Assembly: GCF_000517545.1 (NCBI RefSeq)
Contig: NZ_BAIV01000002.1
Location: 1 to 64,000 of the forward strand
Direction of reading: 5' to 3'
Origin: Bacteroides reticulotermitis JCM 10512
Lineage (GTDB): Bacteria; Bacteroidota; Bacteroidia; Bacteroidales; Bacteroidaceae
Length of the DNA: 64,000 bases
How positions within the stretch are numbered: the first letter of the stretch is position 1; every line of letters begins with the position of its first letter. A program made the position numbers and the translations under genes. This document shows positions 47,327 to 56,053 of the stretch, piece by piece. The notes under the pieces are model-generated. The model was not told where the DNA came from. It searched no databases and saw nothing but the letters and a program-made list of their open reading frames with translations.

Positions 47327-50300
47327 TTAAAAACTAACATTGACTCCGATGGAGAAGGTACGAGCATTCGGATAACGTGTACCGTTATTCGTATTCAACT
47401 CCGGATCCCACAGTTTAAACTTAGAGAAGGTTAACAGGTTTGTACCCATCAGATAAATGCTCGCAGTATTCAAGAACGTACCGTTCAACAATCGACTTGG
47501 CAGCGTATATGAGATATTCAGCTGTTTCAAGCGCATGTAGCTAACGTCTTTCTGCCACCAGGTACTGGTCTTCGTGTTATTGGCGTTTGCACTTGATCCG
47601 TAATAAAGACGAGGATAAAATACATTCTCATTGGTTGGATCATCTGCCGACCATCTGTCGGTTACATTGGCATATAGATTGGAGAAGCCGGAAGCATCGG
47701 AGAACGGATTTACGGCATTTCCAGTCAAGCAACGGTCAACTTGTCCGTTACCCGCAAACAACACGCCGATCGAGAAATTACTAACCTGCAAGTCTAAACC
47801 AAAGCCGTAGTACAACTTAGGTACATCGCCCTGTCCAATGAGGCATCTATCATAATCATCGATTGCGCCGTCACCATTCAAGTCCTTGTATTTGATATCT
47901 CCAACTCGGGATACTTGTCCGGGATACTCTTCACCAAACTGCTTAGCATGGTCCAAGATCTCGTTTTCGTTGGTAAACAATCCTTCAGCAATCCATCCCC
48001 AGCGACCGTTGACGTTCGTTCCACGGGTTTCCTGCCATGGGTATTTTACCGCCGGCTTATCATCTTCTACGATTTTATCTTCATTGTAGGCAATGTTTCC
48101 GCGTACAGTCAAAGATACCTTTTTGCTTAATTGTTGCGTCCAATCGACAGAGGCTTCAATACCTTTATTATCTACAATACCTAAGTTTCCATAAGGCATT
48201 TCGATGAATCCGGCATAGTCGGGCACGGTGGCGCGTTGCATAAAGATATCTTTTCGATGTTCTTTAAACAAATCGACTGTCAGAGAGAGGTTGTCATTGA
48301 GGAACTTCAAATCGAACCCTAAGTCTTGCTTATGCGATGTAGACCAACCGACATTGGAGCCATATTTAGTAACAGCCCATCCGCCAACACCTACGTTATC
48401 GACACCAAAGCGGTAGCCGCTGCTGGAAGACATAACATCCAGGTACATGAAACGGCGATTAGTTACAGCATCGGTACCTACCAAACCGTCTGTATAACGG
48501 ATTTTGAAGAATGAGATATGCTTGCGCAAAGGTTCCCAGAACGTTTCATTAGATACAGCCCAGCCCAAACCGATGGCAGGAAAGAAACCGAATCTCTTCT
48601 CAGGGTCAAAGTTTTCAGAACCGTTATAACCTGCATTCACTTCCAAGAAGTAACGATCGTTCCACGAGTAAGTCAGACGAGCCGCAATACCTTGCTGCTT
48701 ATAAGGCAACGTATTGATAATACGGTCTTGAGCTGTTTTGTTTCTTTCATCATTATTATCATAGACCAAACGTTCGATCTTCTGGTTATAAAGAACCAAA
48801 CCACCCACACGGTGCAAGCCAAAAGAGCGATCGTAGTTAAGCGAAGTTTCAAAATAGGTGCTGCGCGTATTCTCTCCGGTTGTGTTAAAAGATAGTTCAT
48901 TCGATCCTTCATGCGAACGGTAAGTTTTGTACGTACCGTCTGCATTGAATACATCATCATTCCACAATCCGGTTACCGGATCTTTACTTCCGCTAAAGTA
49001 ATACGTATCTTCCCACTTTTCATAATTCAAAGACCGCTCATTTCGTACGTCAAAAGCAATCATAGCCGATGCGGTCAGCCCTTTGCTCCACTTCCAGAAG
49101 CCTAAGTCTTGTGCAACACGGATATTTGAATTCAGTTGATTCTTCGATTCATTGGTATATCCGCGGCGAGTAAGGTCGGCATACGGGTTGCGTTGGTCAC
49201 CGTTTCCCGAAATACCCGATACAGTACCATCCGGCATCATCAACGGATAGTAAACGGGATTGATCTGAATGGCGGAGCTAAACAAACTGCTGGTAGAAAT
49301 CTGCGGATAGTTGCCGGCAGAAAGATAGCCACTGAAGCCCAAGTCGATTGTTGTTGTCGGAGTTGGCTTCAAGTTTAAGTTAGCCGTGTAGTTGTAACGG
49401 TCGTAACGAATGTCTGCATTGTAGTTTTCCATTTTAGCCGTACGCGTCAAACCGGATTCATTGTAGTAGCTCAACGATACATAATAGGAAGCATTGGGTA
49501 CTCCTCCGCGTACACTGACGTTGGCGCGCCGGTTATGTCCCCAGTCTCTGAACAATTCGCCCATCCAGTCTACTGCCGGATATAGATACGAGTTATACAT
49601 CTGCGGATTGTCATTGGCAAGCAAACCATGCGCTTTCTTAGTAGCCTCAATGTATTGGGGCGTAAAAAGTAGCTGGTTCTTCGTATTCATGTATGCTTCA
49701 TTCGCTGCATCCATATAGGTATAAGCATCTGCCAGTTTCGGTTTTTTGGTCAACGTAACAAAGCTTTCATAGTAATCTACGGTAAAGCGCGGTTTGCCGA
49801 CCTTACCCGGTTTCGTTTTGATAATGATTACACCATTTGCCCCACGTACACCGTAAACAGCTGTGGCAGAAGCATCTTTCAATACGGTAAACGATTCAAT
49901 ATCGTTCGGGTCGATGTTATTGAAATCGCGTTCTACGCCATCAACCAATATCAGAGGCTTTGAATTCTGATTGGTGAAAGTTGAGATACCGCGAATCCAG
50001 ATATCGGCATCGTCATGCCCCGGCTCTCCCGTACGTTGTACAGCAACCAAGCCCGGCAAGCGTCCGGCAATTGTAGCGGACAGATTGGCCGTAGGCATCT
50101 TGATAGCGTCCATATTCATGGTAGACTGCGCTCCGACTACCGATACTTTACGCTGATTACCATAAGCTACCACCGTAACTTCATCCAATGCGGAAACTTC
50201 TTCGGCCAAAATAACGTCCGCAATCTTTTTAGTAACCTTTACTTCTTGTGGCTTATATCCTATATAAGATACAACTAGCACCGGGTTCTTAGTAGTTAGT

Positions 50301-50511
50301 TTAAGATTATACTGGCCATTGACATCTGTAATAGTACCATTTCCAGTACCTTTTCCTGCACACTCACTCCTATGAGCAATTCGCCTTTTTCATCAGAGAC
50401 ACGCCCCGTTACCGAACCGCTCTGCGCCCACGTCGTCGCACTAAATAGAAGCAGTAGTACCAGTATCCATAACGATCTGCCGTGATGTTTTTTCACTCCA
50501 AATAAATCCAT
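47327..50511 (-). pseudogene. SusC-like TonB-dependent glycan importer, frameshifted near 5' end
   Basis: The ATG at 50511 begins MDLFGVKKHHGRSLW and a signal ending ATTWAQ. The carboxypeptidase-like domain (VTGRVSDEKGELLIGVSVQ) follows, then the frame is lost near 50360, where one base is missing before KGTGNGTITDVNGQY. Repaired, it is 1062 codons. It has the SusC/RagA plug (IWIRGISTFTNQNSKPLILV, VYGVRGANGVIIIKTK) and barrel ending FSIGVNVSF. It imports the oligosaccharide bound by SusD. Everything beyond the single indel is intact, so the protein is probably functional in the real genome. Confidence 0.88.
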
Positions 50512-50644
50512 GTTACTTGTTTTTTAATTAATAATAAGGTTACAAATCATATAGAAAAACTATTAGTGAAAGCAAATTAATCCAATTTTTAGTTAATAAG
50601 CGTTCTCTATTTTGCCAAAAACAAGGCAAAGTAAAAGGGTGTGG

Positions 50645-50728
50645 TTAGAGTACATGCCGTACGTTTAAAGCACAAGCTAATAAATTAATAATCAAGCAAC
50701 TAATTTATCTTAAAATCATTTAGAGCAC
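50645..50728. promoter_or_regulatory. Cluster of TTAGAGYAC words upstream of susC
   Basis: TTAGAGTAC (50645-50653), TTAAAGCAC (50665-50673) and TTAGAGCAC (50720-50728) all read on the plus strand, 130-220 bp from the susC start. The first two are 20 bp apart, about two helical turns. The same word appears before GH92 C. They are candidate binding sites for the AraC-type domain of the PUL regulator. Confidence 0.5.
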
Positions 50729-51005
50729 AATTATAACATTCGCCGAACGTCGTCTCACTGATTCCCAGAGGGTTGTCAATACCTTAAAATATCTATTCTT
50801 ACTATAAAGATTGATTAGCGCCCTTATTATTCCATAGCGGGCATGCTCTTTTTCTATTTTATAGGCTCACTGATAAAAGTTTGCGGCAACTTTGCTCTGT
50901 AAGTCGCAAGGCTTATTCGAAATATACGGGCCGGCCGCCTCTGTACGCAGACTTTCCGAACGAAAAGTCAGGGCCGATGAAGCTGATATCCTGCTGTAAT
51001 TACTC

Positions 51006-51203
51006 CTGTCAACGGCTGTCACAAGAGTACAGGCTGCCGGCACGGCAGTTCACTCCTAATATAATAACAGTTCTATCCCGTTGTCACGACAGTTCACTCC
51101 TAGTGCCACAAAATTTCTCCCCACTGTCACAAGAGTGCCACCGCAGTGGCACAACTTTGCCAGTTCGTTGGCACAGCCGTGTCACTGCGGTGGCACGACC
51201 TAA
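51006..51203. repeat. Degenerate tandem array with 22-bp period (array 3)
   Basis: Nine consecutive 22-bp units. The word CAC occurs at 51020, 51041, 51085, 51107, 51128, 51150, 51172 and 51194, giving steps of 21, 44, 22, 21, 22, 22 and 22. Common variants are GTGGCACAA, TTGTCACGA, TGTCACAAG and GTGCCACAA. Two units share TCACTCCTA (51050 and 51094), 44 bp apart. Weaker in-phase traces continue at 51387-51430, where AATTGTTC, TATTGTTC and AACTGTTT recur every 22 bp. The words differ from arrays 1 and 2, but the period is the same. Confidence 0.85.
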
Positions 51204-51384
51204 TATCCTATTTGTTTCCGACTTATAAAGCAGGGATGCTGTACAAAGCAAAGGAGTATTCGACAAACCGGCTTTGCAGCTAGCATGCAAAAGCGTCAGT
51301 CGAAACAGGAAGAGACAATCAGACTACTATTGAAAGCAGTGCAACAGTTCGCTTGTTCTCCAGCCGACTACTGAACCAAAACAT

Positions 51385-51440
51385 GAATTGTTCTCATGCA
51401 ACAGCAGTATTGTTCGGACTTAAAACAAGAACTGTTTTGA
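51385..51440. repeat. Weak extension of array 3 with TGTT words
   Basis: AATTGTTC, TATTGTTC and AACTGTTT occur in similar context at 22-bp steps, and AAAACATGAATTG and AAAACAAGAACTG are 44 bp apart. This is the same period as the main array ~180 bp away but with another word. Confidence 0.55.
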
Positions 51441-51631
51441 AGCACCTGACTATATCCTAAGCTTGTGACCGTATTTTTTCTGTCACAAGTTTTCACCGTG
51501 TATTTACAGCCTTTAATCACTCACAATCAACTTATTAATATCGGTTTGTGATAGTGATAGCAAATCAACCCCCAAATAACTTCCAAGGGAGTGCGTGGGA
51601 AAGAATGAAATCTAGTAAATGAACGCAGGTT

Positions 51632-51689
51632 TCTGACAGCAGATTGAGCCGATAGGAGGTTCGGCTCAGTTGTAAGGTTCTGCGTCAGA
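51632..51689. other. Two-level hairpin downstream of the PUL regulator
   Basis: An inner hairpin TGAGCCGA/TCGGCTCA (51645-51652 with 51661-51668) sits inside an outer stem TCTGACAGCAGA/TCTGCGTCAGA (51632-51643 with 51679-51689, one bulge). It is 74 bp past the stop of the minus-strand regulator. It could be a terminator without a T-tract, an mRNA-stabilising element or a small structured RNA. Confidence 0.5.
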
Positions 51690-51762
51690 CGGGAAAAGGC
51701 TCACACATAGGGGCCTTGTTCCGAATTAGAATGAAATGAGGTTATCAGGAATCAGGCGGAAC

Positions 51763-54700
51763 TCAGTCTTCTTTATTTAGGTCCTTATGCCGATCGCGGT
51801 AATCTTTCGGCGTCATGGCAAAGCGACGGGCAAACTCTTTATAGAAGTAAGAACGGCTGGATATTCCGACATCTGAAATAACATCTTGAATAGAGAGGTC
51901 GTCATTCAGCAACAAACGAGCCGCTTTCTCCATGCGATAGTTTTTAATTAAATCGCCCGGGGCAATTGCAGAGATCTCTTTGAACTTCCGGTAGAACTGA
52001 CGCGAGCTCATCGCCATGCAATTGGCTATTAGCGTTGAACCTAAATCTTCCTGATCCAGATTCTGTTCAATAACTTGCAACAGTTTCCGTAAGAACTCAG
52101 CCTGCTCCGCAGTTGTACAGACAATTTGATCGGCCAATTCTCCGAGGTCTTCCACATAGATCTGCCTTGCCTCACGCTTCCCATAAATAGCTTTATGGAC
52201 TACTTCACGTAAAAACAAGATGTCATAGGGCAATACGATATACGAATCGGACCATAGAATTAACTCACGCTGAATGGAGGAGCTGACTTTCCAAGTAAGC
52301 ATCGGAATAAAAACGGTTTTAGCCAACTGAGTCCGGTTCTTGCTAATATATTCCATAAAGGTTCCCTCGGCTTGTGCATATAGTAACATATCGACCAGAA
52401 ATAAAGCAGGAGCCGATCGACGTATCTCTTCAAAAGCAAGTTGCACACTTCTCACCGGCACAACTACATACTCATCGGAAAGCAGATCGCTAATCAGCCA
52501 GATCATTTCGTCACGATCTTCCAACAACAGAACTTTCTTTTTCCCCTTTTGTTCTTGCACATCCAGCAGTGCCGGTTCAAAAGCGATGATCAACTGGTGA
52601 TCTTCCTTCCTATCGGCGTAATGCAAACTTATATGAAGTTGTTCTAAGGCCGTTCGCACAGCGTAAAGCAAGAGTCGAGCGTTCCAGAATTGATCGATGT
52701 CTTTCTCTTTCACTTCAGTCGTTGATTGATTGACTTCGGATAACCGGTCATAGAGTTTCTTCACCAGACTATTCGTGGCTGAAAATAACAACAGCATTTT
52801 GCCTTCTTCTTCTTTGACTTGCACAGAAACCGCTTCTCCTTTGGAAGCATTAGCTATATAGCAGTAGCAATAATAAAGAATACTCCGCAAAGCATTTTTA
52901 TATACCGGAAAAGTAAAATGGTCCGCCATCATGGATTGTATCACGGCAACATCGACTCCTTGTTTCTCCAATACTTGCAGAACTTCCAACGAGACTTCTT
53001 TGATGTTCATCCGACCGGAAATGACATACTCGGACGGAAAGAATGACTTAAAATCTCCCACATGCACAACTTCCGGATGAAAAAGAGTACCCATCACCGT
53101 TTCACGCATTAGGTTCACCACCTCTACACGCTTCTCATCCGGCAGGTTTTCAGCGCGCAACTGATCACAGGAGCGATATATTAAAGTAAGCCGGTCCAAC
53201 ATATCCCGATCGAAATTCGCACTTCCCGGCAATACCGAACGACTTTCGGCATTGAGCAACCGTTTCATCATCCGCTCGTGCAAAGAGTATTTCCGCAATA
53301 GGAAAAACAGATAGCCAACTGCCAAGAGTCCTAACAAGACATAGAAGACATAAGCCAGCGTAGAGTGATACCAAGGAGGAAGAATGTGGATTGGTATGGA
53401 GAAGTATTTATATTCGGTATTGAATACATCTTTTTTATACCTCACTTTGAATAGATAATCACCGGCCGGAATATCAAGATACGCCGCTTCATTCATACTG
53501 CTAAACGTAGTCCATTGTTTATCATACCCTTCCAGCATATAAGAATACTCGACATCACCTCCATATAGAAAGTCGGGTACGATAAAGGAAAGGGAGAAAG
53601 AGATAGCGGCTCCTTTCAATTGCAGGGCTTTACCACCGTCCACATAATAATCGCCCAAATTCACTTCCTGCCTTCCTATACTCAATTTACGCAACAGAAT
53701 ATCCGGATAGACTTCCGGCACAGCCGCTACTTCTTTATCAAGATATAGCAACCCGTCAATGCCACCAAAGAAAAGACGATCGGTATAAGGACATTGATAA
53801 TAGGCATCATCGCTAAACTCACCGATCTGTATACCGGCGCTGTAGTAATAGGCATGAGAAGATCCGTTGTTCGGATTGTATTTTATCAGCCCCCGATTGG
53901 TACTTAACCACAAAAAACCATTCCCATCTTCCAAGATGCCATGTATCATATCGTTTAACAGTCCTTGCTCACGGCCGATATAGGTGGCCTTAATCTGCTT
54001 TCCCTCAAAGGTCACACACACCAAGCCCGATGTTGTTCCCACATACATTCGTCCATCGCTCGTTCGATGCAGACTAAGCACATCGTCAACTGATTTATGA
54101 AGCATTTCTTTGAGAGAGATTACCTGATACTCCTCGGTACGCTTATTAAACCGAAGCAGTCCTTTCTCACGACTTCCCAACCACAAGATAGAATCACCTT
54201 CCGGCAACATCGGATAGAACATAGTCATCTCACGCTGCTCATAATAAAAGTGATATCTCTTCTGCTCTTTTACCTTGATGGTTCCCGACGTTTTATCCAA
54301 CGTTATTTTACGAAAGCCGGATCCGGCGGTAAGAACATAGAGTATGTTGTCATTCTCCTCATAAATATCATGTACATCGATGGCGGGTGACTCGGAATGA
54401 TCTTCAACCTCATGCAGTTCATCATCTCTGAAAGAGTAATAAAACAATCCCGGTTCACCGGCTCCTACCCAAAAGCCGTCCATGTAACGGCTTTGCAGCA
54501 GCTTGTATCCTTGGAACTCTCTGTTCCATTTCGAGTAAGAAGCGGCTTTTTGTTTCTCAGAAGGCGAATAGATGGTGGTTGAGGCAGCTGTCATTCCATC
54601 ACTGTAATCACGAATATGCAATAAGCCGTCACCTTTCGTACCAAACCACAACCCACCATATTTATCTGTCATCAAAGAACGTACCTGCCGACTCAGATTG

Positions 54701-55734
54701 GGGGATAACTGATTTAACATCAGGTTCGTCGCAATAGAATATTTCCGGGCATACATAATGGCTCCCTGCCCATCCGAAGCAACCCATAGTATATTCTGGG
54801 AAGGATCCTGGTAAATATCGTAGATGCGTAGATTTCGATTGATCACTTCTTCTTCATATTTCTTCGAAGTGCGTAGACGTACTAACCCATTTGCCCTAAA
54901 CCCGATAACAATATCATCGTAAAAGGGAACAATCCCACTGATGTAACCATACTTCTGTGTCAGCGAAGCCACATTGCGGATGTAGATTTTAGACTTTCTG
55001 GATATGTCGTATACAAACAAATCCTGCTCGCGGTCGATGAAGCAAATAACGCCGTTCTGAGAGAAGACACCCTCAATAGCCTTTGAGTGAAAATCGGTTA
55101 GAGAAGTCGTACACCGGACACTTAGCGAATCTTCATTAAAAGCGCTCAACGATATTTGTTGGAGTTTATTCGAATGCTGCAAAAAGAGCCATAACGAACC
55201 GTCATTGGCTACAAAAGCCCTTTGATCCATGTCCTCGACGGAAGCGAGGGGTGCTTTAACCCGGATAAACTTACTGTGAAAGGTATTGTAATAGAAAAGT
55301 CCTTCTTTGGATACAACCCACGTATTTCCTTTATTGTTAGCATGCACATAATAGTCACCCGCAAAATCATAGCTCCCTATAACTTGCCGAGTATCTAAAG
55401 ATAGACGATTCACTCCCAAGTGAGTGGTTATCCACAAACAGTTACTATCTGCTTGTTGGATCGAATGAATGATATTATTATTTAATGTTTTTCGCGCGGA
55501 GAAGTCAGCTCGAAAAACTTCCATTGACTTTCCATCATAACAATTCACCCCATCATAAGTACCAAACCACATCAATCCGGTCTTATCCTGAAAAAGGCAT
55601 AAGACAGCACTATTAGATAATCCCTGCTGATAATCCACTTTGGAAAAGATATAGCTATCTTTCACATTTTCCGACAGGCAACCTAATGAACAAGTCAATG
55701 TAACAAGAATGGTTATAAGGCGCGTTTTAATCAT
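51763..55734 (-). CDS. Hybrid two-component-type PUL regulator with degenerate kinase and receiver
   Basis: A 1323-residue regulator. A secretion signal (SLGC, ~19) is followed by a two-bladed-propeller periplasmic sensor (to ~700), a Y_Y_Y domain (~700-780) and one transmembrane helix (~790-812). A kinase-like region (~820-1060), a receiver-like domain (~1070-1185) and an AraC DNA-binding domain (~1220-1315) complete it. The kinase region has no HisKA HExxxPL box and no N, G1 or G2 ATP boxes. The receiver keeps an Asp in LFLVDMLLY (~1115), but the conserved Lys-Pro is LPYD (IVLPYD, ~1168). Signal transmission probably does not use phosphorelay. It should activate the adjacent PUL. Confidence 0.88.
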   Translation of the reverse strand: MIKTRLITILVTLTCSLGCLSENVKDSYIFSKVDYQQGLSNSAVLCLFQDKTGLMWFGTYDGVNCYDGKSMEVFRADFSARKTLNNNIIHSIQQADSNCLWITTHLGVNRLSLDTRQVIGSYDFAGDYYVHANNKGNTWVVSKEGLFYYNTFHSKFIRVKAPLASVEDMDQRAFVANDGSLWLFLQHSNKLQQISLSAFNEDSLSVRCTTSLTDFHSKAIEGVFSQNGVICFIDREQDLFVYDISRKSKIYIRNVASLTQKYGYISGIVPFYDDIVIGFRANGLVRLRTSKKYEEEVINRNLRIYDIYQDPSQNILWVASDGQGAIMYARKYSIATNLMLNQLSPNLSRQVRSLMTDKYGGLWFGTKGDGLLHIRDYSDGMTAASTTIYSPSEKQKAASYSKWNREFQGYKLLQSRYMDGFWVGAGEPGLFYYSFRDDELHEVEDHSESPAIDVHDIYEENDNILYVLTAGSGFRKITLDKTSGTIKVKEQKRYHFYYEQREMTMFYPMLPEGDSILWLGSREKGLLRFNKRTEEYQVISLKEMLHKSVDDVLSLHRTSDGRMYVGTTSGLVCVTFEGKQIKATYIGREQGLLNDMIHGILEDGNGFLWLSTNRGLIKYNPNNGSSHAYYYSAGIQIGEFSDDAYYQCPYTDRLFFGGIDGLLYLDKEVAAVPEVYPDILLRKLSIGRQEVNLGDYYVDGGKALQLKGAAISFSLSFIVPDFLYGGDVEYSYMLEGYDKQWTTFSSMNEAAYLDIPAGDYLFKVRYKKDVFNTEYKYFSIPIHILPPWYHSTLAYVFYVLLGLLAVGYLFFLLRKYSLHERMMKRLLNAESRSVLPGSANFDRDMLDRLTLIYRSCDQLRAENLPDEKRVEVVNLMRETVMGTLFHPEVVHVGDFKSFFPSEYVISGRMNIKEVSLEVLQVLEKQGVDVAVIQSMMADHFTFPVYKNALRSILYYCYCYIANASKGEAVSVQVKEEEGKMLLLFSATNSLVKKLYDRLSEVNQSTTEVKEKDIDQFWNARLLLYAVRTALEQLHISLHYADRKEDHQLIIAFEPALLDVQEQKGKKKVLLLEDRDEMIWLISDLLSDEYVVVPVRSVQLAFEEIRRSAPALFLVDMLLYAQAEGTFMEYISKNRTQLAKTVFIPMLTWKVSSSIQRELILWSDSYIVLPYDILFLREVVHKAIYGKREARQIYVEDLGELADQIVCTTAEQAEFLRKLLQVIEQNLDQEDLGSTLIANCMAMSSRQFYRKFKEISAIAPGDLIKNYRMEKAARLLLNDDLSIQDVISDVGISSRSYFYKEFARRFAMTPKDYRDRHKDLNKED

Positions 55735-55766
55735 AAAATTGATAGGATTTCCAATGTATTATGAGA

Positions 55767-55774
55767 CAAAGGTA
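55767..55774 (-). promoter_or_regulatory. -7 promoter box of the PUL regulator
   Basis: Reads TACCTTTG on the minus strand, 32 bp before the start codon at 55734. Confidence 0.5.
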
Positions 55775-55997
55775 ACTTTTCGGATGCAAAAAGCCAAAAA
55801 AAAATGAGTTCATTACAACCCATCCCCCAGATTCTTTTTTCTACAATAAGCTCCCCCGTTTATTAATCCACTTTAACCTGAGTTTCAGCATTTCAGGTTT
55901 CTTACAATCTTCCTGGTAGAACAACGTTTTTTAACTCCTTAAACCGCCCCTAACAGTTTCAGTTATAAACCCGATTTACTTACACGTACAAAAACAG

Positions 55998-56032
55998 AGA
56001 ATGGCACTCTTCGAATTGAAAAGTGCCATTCT
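55998..56032 (-). terminator. glmM terminator
   Basis: An 11-bp perfect stem, AGAATGGCACT (55998-56008) with AGTGCCATTCT (56022-56032), followed on the minus strand by CTGTTTTTG. Confidence 0.85.
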
Positions 56033-56053
56033 TTATTTTATCAGATAAGTGTT

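Larger units (their letters stand above)
50512..51762. other. Long intergenic region upstream of susC
   Basis: This 1251-bp region between the regulator's 3' end and the susC start holds the susC control region (three TTAGAG/TTAAAG-type words at 50645-50728), the 22-bp array 3 (51006-51203, traces to ~51445) and a branched hairpin (51632-51689). The open frames at 50881-51228 and its antisense cross the array and have no coding character. Confidence 0.6.
55735..56053. other. Gap between glmM and the PUL regulator
   Basis: A 319-bp AT-rich region with the regulator's -7 box (55767-55774) and the glmM terminator (55998-56032). Nothing else stands out: no repeats of the 22-bp kind, no TTAGAG word and no coding frame. 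Confidence 0.55.

Noticed and set aside
50881..51290. Plus- and minus-strand frames across array 3
   Set aside because: They cover the repeat units in both directions, with biased composition and no domain match.
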